NCBI RefSeq assembly: GCF_014876185.1
Contig: NZ_JADALJ010000001.1
Coordinates: 1,612,001 to 1,676,000 of the forward strand
DNA from: Rufibacter sp. LB8
GTDB lineage: Bacteria; Bacteroidota; Bacteroidia; Cytophagales; Hymenobacteraceae
Direction: 5' to 3'
Length of the DNA stretch: 64,000 nt
Shown: positions 7,847 through 17,757 of the stretch, piece by piece
Layout of the letters: each line of letters opens with the position of its first letter
Position numbering within the stretch: the stretch's first letter is position 1
The notes under the pieces: model-generated
Database searches by the model: none
Told to the model about the DNA's origin: nothing
What the model saw: only the letters and a program-made list of their open reading frames with translations
Position numbers and translations under genes: made by a program

Positions 7847-10828
7847 TTACAACGCTGTTTGCAAACAGACATAGAAGGTGGAACCCGCGCCCGGGGTGCT
7901 CTCCACGCGTACACTTCCGCCCATGGCCTCTGCCTGGGTTTTAACCAAATAGAGCCCCAAGCCGCGCCCCGCCACGTGAAAGTGGAAGCGCTTGTACAAA
8001 CCAAACAGGTTTTTGCCTTCCTTCTCCAGGTTAATTCCCAGCCCATTGTCTGTGACGGCAAGGCACAGCTGCCGGTTTTCCTCGGTCCAATGGGCGGTGA
8101 TTTTAATCTGTAGAGGCCGGTCCAGTGACTTGTACTTGACAGCGTTAGACAACAGGTTAGACACAATGCTGCTCACGTAACTTCGCACAGAGTCAATTTC
8201 ATCAATGCCGTTGAGTTCCACCTGCACTTCTTGAATGCTGTCGGCGGGCAAGCCCTGCAAGGCCTGGTCCACCACCGTAGCCAAAGAAACTTTGTCGCGG
8301 GCCTCCAGCAGGCCGCCCTGCAGACTCAACAAATCATTCAGGTCTCTGATGATGGCATCCAGGTTTTGGGCGGTGAGTTTCAGGCGGTCGGTTAGGCCTT
8401 TCTGCATATCCACGTTGCCCCCAGAACTCAACAGCGAGGTAAGCCCCAGAATGTTGGCCACCGGCGAGCGCAGGTTGTGTGACACAATGTAGGTGAACTG
8501 CTGCAAGTGGTGGTTGCGGCGCAACAATTCATCGGTGAGTTTGATGCGTTCCTCCTCGGCAATTTTCTGGTCTGTGATCACGGTTTCGATCACAATGAAT
8601 TTTTTGGCTCCGCCCGAATGCTCATCAATGATAGGTGTCACATCCAATTTAGACCAGTAAATTTCCCCGAAGCGGTTCCGGTTCTGCACTTCCTGCACAA
8701 AGGGCTGGTCAAAGGTCAATTTCTGCCGGATGGCGCTCACTTTCTCTCTGTTAGTGGAGGGACCCGCCAGAAAATCGCCAGGTTTTCGGCCTTTTACTTC
8801 TTCTAAGGTGTAGCCCGAGATGCGCGTGAACCCGTCATTCACCCATTCTATGCAGGCTTCCTCATCTGTGATGTACACCGAGTTCACCGTTTTGCTGGCC
8901 ACCAAAGACAGTTTCTTGAGTTCGGCCTCCACGGCTTTACGGGCGTTTATGCCTTTGATGTAGACAGACAACCCTTCGTGTGATGGGTACACGCTCACGT
9001 CCAGCCACATGCCCAGCACTGCTACAAAAGCCTCAAATTGAATTGGCCTCTTTTCCTGCAGCGCCAGGTCAAACTGCTGGTAGAACACTTCATACTGGTC
9101 TTTGGGGTAGAGATTTCTAATATCCCTGCCGTACAGTTCCTCGCCGTCTACGTGCATGGCTTTCTCAAACTGATGGTTCACGTAGGTGAAGCACCAGGCC
9201 TTGTCTAAGGTAAAGAAGCCATCTTTAATACTTTCCAGGATGTTGTTGAGGCGGCTGGCGGTCTGTGACAGAAGTTTCTGCTGCTTTTTGTTGAGAGTGA
9301 TGTCTTTGGCAATACCGTGCACGCCCAGCAACTGCCCGTTCACTACCACCGGTACTTTGGTGATGGCCAAATGTATTTCCTGGCCCTTGGCGTTTAAGAC
9401 TATGAGCTCAGAGGTTCTGGAGTCGCCCGCCAGGCATTTATGAAACTCCTGAATGGCCACTTCCAGCCAGTCTGGGTGCAGCAACTCCACAAAATTCATC
9501 TGCAACAGCTGCTCTTCTGTATACCCGCTCTTCGCCACGGTGGCCGCATTCACAGAAGTAAAGAAGCCTTCAGTGTTTAAAGAGTAGACGCAGTCTGGGT
9601 TGTTCTCAAAGAGCGCTTTGTATTTTTTCTCGTTCAGTTCCAGCTGGTGCTGGTAGGCCAACCGCTCACTTATGTCTCTGGAATTAATGATGATGCCGTT
9701 GATGGAAGGAATATGAAAGCAGTTTACTCCTTTGGTTTCCACCCAGCGCCATTCGCCGCATTTGGTCTTAAACCTGAAAGGAGGCGTCTGTGATTCCATG
9801 CCCAGCAGTACTTTTTCAAACTGCTGCTGCACCGCTGGCAGGTCTTCTGGGTGAATGAAGCTGAAGGCATTAAAGCCCACCAAATCTTGCGGCTCATAGC
9901 CCAGTACATTACGCAGACTGCCACTCACATAAGAATACACTCCATTCCGGTCAATGATGCAGACCAGGTCATAGCCTTCCTGCAGCAGCGCCTCCATTTT
10001 GGTTTCATTCTCATGGTGCTTTTGCTCTATTTGAATCCTTTCTGTGATGTTGCGGGCAATGCAATAGATCTTGCCCACCTCTTTCAACAGAGAAGAGGAC
10101 CAAGACAAGTAGACAGTGGAGCCATTCTTGTGCAGGTAGCGGTTCCGGAAATTGTTGGTGATGTTTTGTTCCTGTACCTGTCTGGTGTCATCAATGGTAA
10201 TGGGAACATCTTCGGGGTGAATAAACTCCGTGTAGTTCTTACCAATCATCTCTTGGGCCGTGTACCCAAGAATCTGCCGGCAGGCATTGTTAATTTGCAG
10301 AATGGTGCCCTTCTGGTCAAACGTGCAGATCATGTCTGCGGAATGTTCCAGCACCAACTCCAGGTCTTTGAACGCATTCTGAAGGTCTTGCTGCTGCTCC
10401 GCTATCTTCTGCTTGGTTTTGTAATAAGTCCGCAGGTCGCGCACGTGCACGCTGGTCAGGGTCTTGTTGGCAGAATTGACGAAGGCGCGTGACTTCACCT
10501 CCACGGGAATACGGGAACCGTCTTGGTGCAGCATGTTCAATTCAGCCATGGACTGACCCGTTTGCTCCCGCTCCAGAAAAGACAGCCGCCATCTGGGGTC
10601 TTGGGGGTCGATGAGTAACGCACGGCCAAAGGTGAGCAGCTCTTCTTTTGACCTGCCGGTGAGCGAGCAGACCGCCTGGTTCACGTATAGTATGGTGCCA
10701 TCTGGTTCCAGCAGCAACATAGGTTCTGGGCTATGCTCTACCAACGCATTCATGAATGCCATGTCTACCAACGCCGCAGATGAGTCAACCCCGGTTTTGG
10801 CCGAGGCAGTAATTGCGTCCTCCATCAT
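7847..10828 (-). CDS. Multi-PAS sensor histidine kinase (six PAS domains)
   Basis: The 993-residue protein has no clear transmembrane segment and should be cytosolic. About six PAS/PAC repeats run from residue 27 to about 765; typical cores include VLEHSADMICTFDQKGTILQ, FENNPDCVYSLNTEGFF and VNSVYITDEEACIEWVNDGF. The kinase part has the phospho-acceptor His784 in FTYIVSHNLRSPVANI, an N box NLLSNAVKYKS, and G boxes DNGLGI and GRGLGLYLVK. No PAS residue typical of heme or flavin binding was assigned. No response regulator lies next to it, so it is an orphan kinase. It faces the nuclease gene tail to tail, across a palindrome. Confidence 0.85.
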   Translation of the reverse strand: MMEDAITASAKTGVDSSAALVDMAFMNALVEHSPEPMLLLEPDGTILYVNQAVCSLTGRSKEELLTFGRALLIDPQDPRWRLSFLEREQTGQSMAELNMLHQDGSRIPVEVKSRAFVNSANKTLTSVHVRDLRTYYKTKQKIAEQQQDLQNAFKDLELVLEHSADMICTFDQKGTILQINNACRQILGYTAQEMIGKNYTEFIHPEDVPITIDDTRQVQEQNITNNFRNRYLHKNGSTVYLSWSSSLLKEVGKIYCIARNITERIQIEQKHHENETKMEALLQEGYDLVCIIDRNGVYSYVSGSLRNVLGYEPQDLVGFNAFSFIHPEDLPAVQQQFEKVLLGMESQTPPFRFKTKCGEWRWVETKGVNCFHIPSINGIIINSRDISERLAYQHQLELNEKKYKALFENNPDCVYSLNTEGFFTSVNAATVAKSGYTEEQLLQMNFVELLHPDWLEVAIQEFHKCLAGDSRTSELIVLNAKGQEIHLAITKVPVVVNGQLLGVHGIAKDITLNKKQQKLLSQTASRLNNILESIKDGFFTLDKAWCFTYVNHQFEKAMHVDGEELYGRDIRNLYPKDQYEVFYQQFDLALQEKRPIQFEAFVAVLGMWLDVSVYPSHEGLSVYIKGINARKAVEAELKKLSLVASKTVNSVYITDEEACIEWVNDGFTRISGYTLEEVKGRKPGDFLAGPSTNREKVSAIRQKLTFDQPFVQEVQNRNRFGEIYWSKLDVTPIIDEHSGGAKKFIVIETVITDQKIAEEERIKLTDELLRRNHHLQQFTYIVSHNLRSPVANILGLTSLLSSGGNVDMQKGLTDRLKLTAQNLDAIIRDLNDLLSLQGGLLEARDKVSLATVVDQALQGLPADSIQEVQVELNGIDEIDSVRSYVSSIVSNLLSNAVKYKSLDRPLQIKITAHWTEENRQLCLAVTDNGLGINLEKEGKNLFGLYKRFHFHVAGRGLGLYLVKTQAEAMGGSVRVESTPGAGSTFYVCLQTAL

Positions 10829-11229
10829 TTTTTTCTAGTCTCTGATAACACAATCTGCTTGGGGGAGCAATAGTTTGAAAGGAAATGAAAATTTGCCACC
10901 ATAAATATACTGCTTCGCCTCTTAAATAAATAGCGTCTCCTGCAAAATATTATAAAACTCCTGACCCGTCTAATAGGGATTCTATTTTTCCTCTGAATTG
11001 CACAAAACTCTTGCCTACATTCATTTACCATCACATTCAAATTACTAAACTAAACCTGAAACTGTTCACAGCGGTAATTCACCCATAATCTGCGTCTTCA
11101 TTTCATCACATTTAAAGACTACACTAACGCTCCGCATGTAAACCAGAAATCTAGCTTCTTATGGCATGAACCTGCTAGTCTAACCAGAGAGGATTTCAGC
11201 CGAAATTCACCTAGCTGAGACTGAAAAAT
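10829..11229. other. Non-coding gap upstream of the histidine kinase
   Basis: About 400 bp of lower GC content with no convincing reading frame. It should hold the kinase promoter (minus strand), but no clear TAnnTTTG box was found. Confidence 0.5.
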
Positions 11230-11273
11230 TTCTGTTTTCGGGCTCATTTCTGGAAATGAGCCCGAAAACAGAA
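11230..11273. repeat. Palindromic element A, copy 4, fused to a terminator
   Basis: Here both outer pairs are changed together (TTCTG at the left, CAGAA at the right) while the core stays consensus. The right end overlaps the AAAGAGCC arm of the adjoining terminator. Confidence 0.9.
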
Positions 11274-11299
11274 AGAGCCACCAAATTGGCGGCTCTTTC
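11271..11299 (-). terminator. Terminator of the amidohydrolase operon
   Basis: The stem AAAGAGCC/GGCTCTTT lies 23 bp after the stop codon of the downstream amidohydrolase gene. On the minus strand it runs straight into the TTCTGTTTTC arm of a palindromic element. Confidence 0.75.
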
Positions 11300-11321
11300 A
11301 TTACATCAGCGTCAGGAGGTG

Positions 11322-12653
11322 TTACTTTCCTTCCTGGTATTTGCCGTTGAATTTTTCGTAGAGGTATTGTTGTTTGTCGGTGAGGTTGAGTTTGCGGCCT
11401 TGTATGAAGGCGTGACCCACTTTGTTGGTGCGCATGTCCAGCAAATCACCGTCAGAGACCACCAGGGTAGCGTCTTTGCCAACTTCCAGGGAACCTACTT
11501 TGTCCTCTACGCCCAGAATTTTGGCGGCATTGAGCGTCACGCTGGAGAGCGCCTGCTCTTTGCCCAAGCCAAAGGCCACGGCCGTGCCCGCAATGAACGG
11601 CAGATTGCGTGTGCCGTGCAAACTGGCGTCATAGTCCAGGCAGAACAGAATACCAGCCTGCTGCAAGAGACCCGGCATTTTGTAAGGCAGGTACACGTCA
11701 TCGCCGGCGCGGCCAGGCAAAGCATGCACACCCGAGTAGATGACCGGAATGTTGTTTTCCTTCAGGAAATCAGCCACTACCAGCGCGTCGCCGCCGCCTA
11801 CCACTACAATGTTTTTCACACCAGCTTTCTGCGCGAACCGGATACCTTCTACTATTTCCTTGCCGTAATTGGCATGCAGAAATAGTCTCTTAGATCCGTC
11901 GAACAAACCCGTCAAGGAAGACAGTTTCAGGTTTTCTTTGTCACGTGACTGGTTTTTGTACGAAGCCGCATCTGCCAGCAAGGTTTCCAGCTCGGTCAAA
12001 CCGGTCTGACGCGCCTGGCGTCTTTGGGCCGCTGCCGGGCTGTTATCTCCTGTTTGCAGCATGGCTGGCCACCGCAAATGTAACCCGCCATCGGCGCGCA
12101 CCAGGGCATCTTCCCAGTTCCAGGCATCTAACTGCACCACTGAGGAGGAACCCGAAATCACACCACCCGTGGGCGTGATTTGCGCCAACAACACACCGTT
12201 TGAACGAAGCGTGGGCACAATGTCTGAGTCTGTGTTATACGCCACCACTGACCGCACATTGGGGTTGAACAACCCCACTTCCTGCTGATCTAGCGTGGCG
12301 CGTACAGATTCAATCTCGTTCAAGCCTAGTTGGCTGTTCGGCAAAATCAACCCCGGGTAGATGTGCTTTCCGGCCACGTTAATGGATTCGGCCCCACTGC
12401 CTTTGTAACCAGAGGCCGGACCGGCATAGGTGATTTTTCCGTTCTCAAAAGCCACGGCGGCTTGTTCAATGACCTGGCCGTTGCCTACGTGGAGTGTAGC
12501 CCCGGTAAGCACGGTGGGTTTGGCTTGCTTGGTGGCGGGCACCGGCACCTGGGCCCAGGCGGCGGCACTTACCAGCAAAGTAGCAGCGAGTGCCGCGGCA
12601 CGTTTCATTTTTCTTGGCATGGTTTGCACCAGGGAGTTTTCTGTGTTTTGCAT
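11322..12653 (-). CDS. Secreted amidohydrolase family protein (shorter paralogue)
   Basis: The 443-residue product begins MQNTENS and has an N-terminal signal region RAAALAATLLVSAAAWAQ. The amidohydrolase TIM barrel follows: TGATLHVGNGQVIEQAAVAF, HIYPGLILPNSQLG, LFLHANYGKEI, and a C-terminal VTLNAAKILGVEDKVGSLEV. The normal HxH metal pair after the GKxxxPG strand is replaced by PNSQLG here, so the metal site may be altered or inactive. ATG 12653 is chosen because it sits 1 bp after the stop of the upstream gene, which indicates translational coupling. It probably works with that protein in peptide or imide hydrolysis; the substrate is unknown. Confidence 0.75.
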   Translation of the reverse strand: MQNTENSLVQTMPRKMKRAAALAATLLVSAAAWAQVPVPATKQAKPTVLTGATLHVGNGQVIEQAAVAFENGKITYAGPASGYKGSGAESINVAGKHIYPGLILPNSQLGLNEIESVRATLDQQEVGLFNPNVRSVVAYNTDSDIVPTLRSNGVLLAQITPTGGVISGSSSVVQLDAWNWEDALVRADGGLHLRWPAMLQTGDNSPAAAQRRQARQTGLTELETLLADAASYKNQSRDKENLKLSSLTGLFDGSKRLFLHANYGKEIVEGIRFAQKAGVKNIVVVGGGDALVVADFLKENNIPVIYSGVHALPGRAGDDVYLPYKMPGLLQQAGILFCLDYDASLHGTRNLPFIAGTAVAFGLGKEQALSSVTLNAAKILGVEDKVGSLEVGKDATLVVSDGDLLDMRTNKVGHAFIQGRKLNLTDKQQYLYEKFNGKYQEGK

Positions 12654-12654
12654 C

Positions 12655-15600
12655 TTAGTGTCCTCCTTGGGTTTTGTTGTGGTATTCAGATTCAAATAAG
12701 GTTTCTTCCTCTGCGTTTTCTACGTCTTCACAGTGTAGCACCTGCTGCCCAAATCTACGGCCGGTAGGTGCCGATTGGGTTTTCTCACCGCGGGCTTTGG
12801 CAGCCAGCATTTTGTTGACCAGACGCAGACGTTCTTTCTCCTGAGCTTCCTGCAAGGTTTTGTCGGAGTCCAAGTCAAAGTAGGCCACGCCGTCTACAAA
12901 GGTTTTCTCAGGGCGGGCATAGATAGAGAGTGGGTGCGTATTCCACAATACAACGTCTGCATCTTTACCGGCTTTCAGGCTACCTACTTTGTTGTCAATG
13001 TGCAGCAATTTTGCCGGGTTCAAGGTCACCATTTTCAGGGCGTCTTCCTCAGAAACTCCCCCGTATTTCATGGTTTTGGCAGCTTCCTGGTTTAGGCGGC
13101 GGGCCATTTCAGCATCATCTGAGTTAATGGCCGTGGTCACGCCCACGTTGTGCATAATGGCGGCGTTGTACGGAATAGCGTCTTTCACCTCCATTTTGTA
13201 GGCCCACCAGTCTGAGAAGGTAGAACCACCGGCGCCGTGCGCTTTCATTTTGTCAGCCACTTTGTAGCCTTCCAGAATGTGCGTGAAGGTGTTTACTTTA
13301 AAGCCCATTTGGTCGGCCACTTTCATCATCATGTTGATTTCAGACTGCACGTACGAGTGGCAGGTGATGTAGCGCTTGTTGTTCAAGATTTCCACCAAAG
13401 CATCAAGCTCAATGTCGCGGCGCGGGGCGGGCGTTTTGGCTTTCTGCGATTTGGACAGTTTGTTGTAGCCGGCCCAGGTTTTCTCGTATTCTTTGGCGCG
13501 CTGGAAGGCATCTACCATTACCTGCTCCACGCCCATGCGGGTCTGAGGGAACCGAACGGTGTACACCGCCGAGCGGTTAGAATGCTTCACGTTTTCGCCC
13601 AGGGCGAATTTGATGAAACCGTCTGCGCCTTCAAACATCAGTTTCTCCGGAGCCTGACCCCAACGCAATTTAATCAACGCGCTTTGGCCCCCGATTGGGT
13701 TGGCAGAACCGTGCAGCAACTGTGAGGTAGTCACACCACCGGCCAACTGGCGGTAAATGTTCACTTGTTCGTGGTTCACCACATCGGCCATGCGCACCTC
13801 AGCGGTCACGGCCTGGGTTCCTTCGTTCACGCCGTCCAGGGCAATGTGCGAGTGCTCGTCAATGATGCCTGGCGTAACGTGTTTACCGGTGCCGTCAATA
13901 ACTTTAGCACCGCTAGCCGACAGGTTCTTGCCTACCTGGGCAATCTTGCCATCGCGGAGCAGCACGTCTGCGTTTTCCAGCTTTCCTTCTTTCTCGTTCG
14001 TCCACACCGTGGCGTTTTTGATCAGGACGGTTTCTGATTTAGGTAATTCGGTTCTCCCGAAGGCCGCGAACGGATACACCATCTGGCCCAGTTCAATTTT
14101 CTCGGCGGCTTTGGTGCGGGCCGAATCTCTGCGGGCTTGTTGCGTGGCGGCTTGTGACAGCACGGCGTTCCATTTCACGGTCTGGGCATCTGGCAACTGC
14201 GCCTCGCCCTGGAACCCTTGCGCTGATTTCCAGCCAGTGAGTCTAATGCTTTCTTTGGCACCTTTGGCCGGGGCAAACGCAAACGTGAGCATGTCGCCGG
14301 AGAAAGTCAAACTGCCTTTGAGCGTATCGGTAGTCACCACTTTCAGGTCTGGTTTCTCGGCGGTGCCGGCAATGATCATGCGGCGCTCCGGTTGGTTGCC
14401 TACTTTCAAAGAATACACGCCACGGTAATCGCCGGGTGTCTCACTGATTTTGTAGCCTTCGCCTTGCACCCAGTTCTCCAGAAGAATGGTGGCGTTGTCA
14501 AATAATCTGCCGGAGGCGATCACAAAGTTGGCTTGCATGCCTTCGCGGAGCGCGCCTACCTGTTTTTCGGCTTTGATTAATCTGGCGGGCGTGGAAGTCA
14601 AGGCTTTCAGGGCTTCCTGCTCTGGCAAGCCGTATTGTACCGCCTTACGGAGGTTAGGCAAAAAGCGGTTTTTCTCGCGCAGGTCTGAGGCCGTGAACGC
14701 AATGGTCACGCCTTCTTTCACCAGCATTGACGGGTTGGCCGGAGCCATTTCCCAGTGCTTGAGGTCTTCTAAGTTAATGCGGCGCGTTTCATACGGGTCT
14801 TCCACGTTATAGGCGTCCGGGAAGTTCAGGCTCAAGATGAACGGCGCGCCGGTCTGCTTGATGGCAGGCAGCATTTGATACTCGTCGCCGTTGCCCTTGA
14901 AGATGTACTGGTGCCCGAATTCGTCGCCCACTTTATCAGCGCGCACGGCGTTGAGTTTGTTGCTGACCTCAAAAATCTGGGGCAGTTTGTTGGCCTCGGT
15001 GAAGGCTTTCAAGGAGATGTTCTGCTCTTTGTCGGGGTTCTGTTGGTTCCAGCGGGCGTCTAGGTACGTCTGGCGCAACAGGGCAATGGATCCCATCAGC
15101 GAACTTGGATATTCCTGCGTGGAGGAACCTTTGTCAAAAGATAAGGCCGCGGCGGCGCGGTCCAGCAAGATTACCTGGTTTTCGCGTTTGTTGGCCAGAG
15201 AAACCAGGGCGGCAGTACCGCGGGCCAACCCGTCTTGGTGTTGCGTAAGCACGGCACCGTAACCTAACTTGCGTAATTCATCAGCGGTGCGGTTGTCTAC
15301 TTTAAAGACTTCGGCGGCGTTGGTTTCTGGCCTGATGGCCTGGTTCCAGCTATAGGCGCCTTCTTTCTTAGATTCGGCCTGCGGACCACCCCCAAAACCA
15401 CCCGTTCTGGGAGGCATTGCCGGCATGCCGTAGGTGCTGAACGGGTCTACAAAGCCCGGGTAAACCGTTTTGCCTTTGAGGTCTACCACCTGGGCTCCGG
15501 TTGGAATTGACACTTTCGTGCCCACGGCCACAATTTTGCCGTCTTTAATAACCAGCGTGGCGTTCTCTAATTTGGTTTGGTGGTCTACGTAAATGGTGGC

Positions 15601-15723
15601 GTTGGTGAAGGCCCGCAGGCCGGACCGTTCATCATAGACCCCATTGCGCGGATACGTCTCCTGTGCTCGGCTCTGCAGCGACAAGGCCGCCACGGCCAAC
15701 ACGGAGAGGATTACTTTCTTCAT
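12655..15723 (-). CDS. Large secreted amidohydrolase family protein
   Basis: The 1022-residue protein starts at the ATG at 15723 with a Sec signal MKKVILSVLAVAALSLQSRA. A longer frame reaching 15855 only translates a palindromic repeat. The N-terminal third (TNATIYVDHQTKLENATLVI, TVYPGFVDPFSTYG) looks like a degenerate amidohydrolase domain. A middle linker follows (about residues 420-560), then a complete amidohydrolase domain with DEHSHIAL near residue 623, DVVNHEQVNIYRQLAGGVTT and VTLNPAKLLHIDNKVGSLKA. Proteins of this layout are common in Bacteroidota and are imidazolonepropionase-like. It is first in a two-gene operon with its shorter paralogue. Confidence 0.8.
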   Translation of the reverse strand: MKKVILSVLAVAALSLQSRAQETYPRNGVYDERSGLRAFTNATIYVDHQTKLENATLVIKDGKIVAVGTKVSIPTGAQVVDLKGKTVYPGFVDPFSTYGMPAMPPRTGGFGGGPQAESKKEGAYSWNQAIRPETNAAEVFKVDNRTADELRKLGYGAVLTQHQDGLARGTAALVSLANKRENQVILLDRAAAALSFDKGSSTQEYPSSLMGSIALLRQTYLDARWNQQNPDKEQNISLKAFTEANKLPQIFEVSNKLNAVRADKVGDEFGHQYIFKGNGDEYQMLPAIKQTGAPFILSLNFPDAYNVEDPYETRRINLEDLKHWEMAPANPSMLVKEGVTIAFTASDLREKNRFLPNLRKAVQYGLPEQEALKALTSTPARLIKAEKQVGALREGMQANFVIASGRLFDNATILLENWVQGEGYKISETPGDYRGVYSLKVGNQPERRMIIAGTAEKPDLKVVTTDTLKGSLTFSGDMLTFAFAPAKGAKESIRLTGWKSAQGFQGEAQLPDAQTVKWNAVLSQAATQQARRDSARTKAAEKIELGQMVYPFAAFGRTELPKSETVLIKNATVWTNEKEGKLENADVLLRDGKIAQVGKNLSASGAKVIDGTGKHVTPGIIDEHSHIALDGVNEGTQAVTAEVRMADVVNHEQVNIYRQLAGGVTTSQLLHGSANPIGGQSALIKLRWGQAPEKLMFEGADGFIKFALGENVKHSNRSAVYTVRFPQTRMGVEQVMVDAFQRAKEYEKTWAGYNKLSKSQKAKTPAPRRDIELDALVEILNNKRYITCHSYVQSEINMMMKVADQMGFKVNTFTHILEGYKVADKMKAHGAGGSTFSDWWAYKMEVKDAIPYNAAIMHNVGVTTAINSDDAEMARRLNQEAAKTMKYGGVSEEDALKMVTLNPAKLLHIDNKVGSLKAGKDADVVLWNTHPLSIYARPEKTFVDGVAYFDLDSDKTLQEAQEKERLRLVNKMLAAKARGEKTQSAPTGRRFGQQVLHCEDVENAEEETLFESEYHNKTQGGH

Positions 15724-15821
15724 GGGTATTTTATTGTTTGTTTGTGAGGTGATTGGGAACGTTTGAAGGTTGGAAAGTACTAAAGCCGAAGCCCAAATAA
15801 AAGCCCTTACCCAGAGAATCT

Positions 15822-15861
15822 GCGTTTTGGGGCTCATTTCCTGAAATGAAGCCAAAAACGC
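15822..15861. repeat. Palindromic element A, copy 5
   Basis: Variant arms GCGTTTTGGGGCTCATTTC and GAAATGAAGCCAAAAACGC; the inner part is less well paired. It lies upstream of the amidohydrolase operon. Confidence 0.8.
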
Positions 15862-15880
15862 CTGCGTTTGATCTAAAGCA

Positions 15881-15916
15881 AAACGCCCGCTGCAGTTGAG
15901 CAGCGGGCGCTTTTTA
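15881..15916 (-). terminator. Terminator of the permease gene
   Basis: The stem CGCCCGCTGC/GCAGCGGGCG is flanked by T-rich sequence on both sides and lies just past the permease stop codon, so it may work in both directions. Confidence 0.8.
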
Positions 15917-15933
15917 TAATTTCAATGCTAAGA

Positions 15934-17487
15934 TTACAGGTTGCTGTTCTCCTTGTTCAGCACGCTGTGTTTCTTGCCATAGAAGAAGTAAATCACCACG
16001 CCAATAGCCATCCAGCCCAAGAGTCTGTACCAGGTTTCAGCCGGAAGGCCTGCCATCATTCCCAAGCAGGTTAAAATACCCAAGATAGGCACCAACGGCA
16101 CCAACGGGGTTTTGAACGGACGCGGACGGTTGGGCTCTTTCACGCGCAGGTACCACACGCCGCCGCACACAATCACGAAGGCCAGCAACGTACCAATAGA
16201 CACCAGGTGACCCAGTTCATCTACAGAGAAAGCACCAGCCACAATAGCGCAGATACCACCCGTTAAGATAGTGCTCACGTGTGGCGTCTTGAATTTAGGG
16301 TGCAGCCTTCCGAAGATTGGAGGCAATAAACCGTCTTTAGACATGGTGTAGAAAATACGCGGCTGTGACATCAACATTACCAGCATCACCGAAGAAAGAC
16401 CGGCAATAGCACCAATCTTAATCAAGTCACGCAGGAACGTGTAACCGGTTTTCTCAATACCCACGGCAATCGGCTCCGCTACGTTCAGCTGGCTGTAATG
16501 CACCATGGCAGTCAAGATACCAGACACCAGAATGTAAAGAACCGTACAGATCACCAAAGACCCCAAGATACCAATGGGCATGTCTTTCTGCGGGTTTTTG
16601 GCTTCCTGGGCCGTGGTAGAAACGGCGTCAAACCCTATGTAGGCGAAGAAAATAACACCGGCGGCTCTGATGATACCACTGATGCCGTATTCGCCAAACT
16701 CGCCTTTGTTGTCTGGCAAGAAAGGCGTCCAGTTAGCAGCGGCTTCTTCTGGGTGACCAATCAGATATTTAATACCGGCCAAGATGAACAAGATCACCAC
16801 GCCTACTTTAATGATTACCGCCACGTTGTTGAACTTGGCAGACTCGCTCATGCCGCGCACCAACAAGATAGTCACCAAGGCAATGGCCACGGCAGCTACC
16901 AAGTTAAAGGTACCGGTAGCGTGCGGCAAAGAGGCAATGTCCACACCCTCAGAGGCCAAAGAAGCCGACAATTGCTCCGTGATGCGTACCCAAGAGCTGG
17001 TACCGGGCAACTGCACCAGTTCCACGCCCACGGCGTTGCTCCACTGCGGCGGAATGTTCACGCCAAAGTCCCTAAGGAAGGAGACCACGTAACCAGACCA
17101 ACCCACGGCCACGGTGGCCGCGCCAAACAGGTATTCCAGAATCAAATCCCAGCCAATGATCCAGGCAATGAACTCGCCCAGGGTGGCATACCCATACGTA
17201 TAAGCAGACCCCGCAATAGGAATCATAGAAGCGAACTCGGCATAGCAAAGACCCGCGAACGCGCAGCCCAGACCAGCCAGAATAAAGGCGAAGACAATGG
17301 CCGGACCCGTGTACTGGGCAGCGGCGCTACCGGTCAATACAAAGATACCCGTTCCAATGATGGCCCCAATACCCAGCGCGATCAGGTTCCCAGGCCCTAG
17401 CGTGCGTTTCAGGGAGTGTTCGCCTTCAATAAAGGCGTCTGCGCTAAGCTTGTCAATAGACTTCCTAGCGAAAAGTTGGTTTGCCAT
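15934..17487 (-). CDS. APC-family amino acid permease (cationic-type)
   Basis: The 517-residue inner-membrane protein has twelve or more hydrophobic helices. The first helix carries GIGAIIGTGIFVLTG (residues 39-53), the unwound helix that binds the substrate backbone in amino acid-polyamine-organocation transporters. ANWTPFLPDNKGEFGEYGIS and FFAYIGFDAVSTTAQEAKNP are typical of the cationic amino acid transporter (CAT/YfnA) branch. The specific amino acid is unknown. It is a single-gene unit with its own terminator, divergent from sbcD. Confidence 0.85.
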   Translation of the reverse strand: MANQLFARKSIDKLSADAFIEGEHSLKRTLGPGNLIALGIGAIIGTGIFVLTGSAAAQYTGPAIVFAFILAGLGCAFAGLCYAEFASMIPIAGSAYTYGYATLGEFIAWIIGWDLILEYLFGAATVAVGWSGYVVSFLRDFGVNIPPQWSNAVGVELVQLPGTSSWVRITEQLSASLASEGVDIASLPHATGTFNLVAAVAIALVTILLVRGMSESAKFNNVAVIIKVGVVILFILAGIKYLIGHPEEAAANWTPFLPDNKGEFGEYGISGIIRAAGVIFFAYIGFDAVSTTAQEAKNPQKDMPIGILGSLVICTVLYILVSGILTAMVHYSQLNVAEPIAVGIEKTGYTFLRDLIKIGAIAGLSSVMLVMLMSQPRIFYTMSKDGLLPPIFGRLHPKFKTPHVSTILTGGICAIVAGAFSVDELGHLVSIGTLLAFVIVCGGVWYLRVKEPNRPRPFKTPLVPLVPILGILTCLGMMAGLPAETWYRLLGWMAIGVVIYFFYGKKHSVLNKENSNL

Positions 17488-17630
17488 AAATGCGTAAAAG
17501 TTAGGGAATAGTTTGTTTGTAGTTTGTTTGTAAAAGGCTTGAAGGGGCTAATATAAGTACTTTTTGCAAGAACCAATGCGACGATACCGTTTTTACAATC
17601 TTTGCAAAAAGGTAACTTCCTGACAGCCAC

Positions 17631-17666
17631 TTTTTAGCCTATTTCAAAAACAGAGGCCAAAAACGC
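17631..17666. repeat. Degenerate palindromic element A
   Basis: TTTTTAGCCTATTTC and GAGGCCAAAAACG remain recognisable, but the arms no longer pair well. Confidence 0.45.
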
Positions 17667-17757
17667 CCCTAAAAGCTAACGCTTGTTCTGCCATGCCACA
17701 GAATTCAACCTAGTTTAGTATCTTCGGGCTGCGGAAGATGACCAGAAAAGGAGCAGC

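Noticed and set aside
16498-17400. 300-residue plus-strand frame opposite the amino acid permease
   Set aside because: Arg/His/Asn-rich antisense product with no fold pattern; the permease frame is clearly coding.
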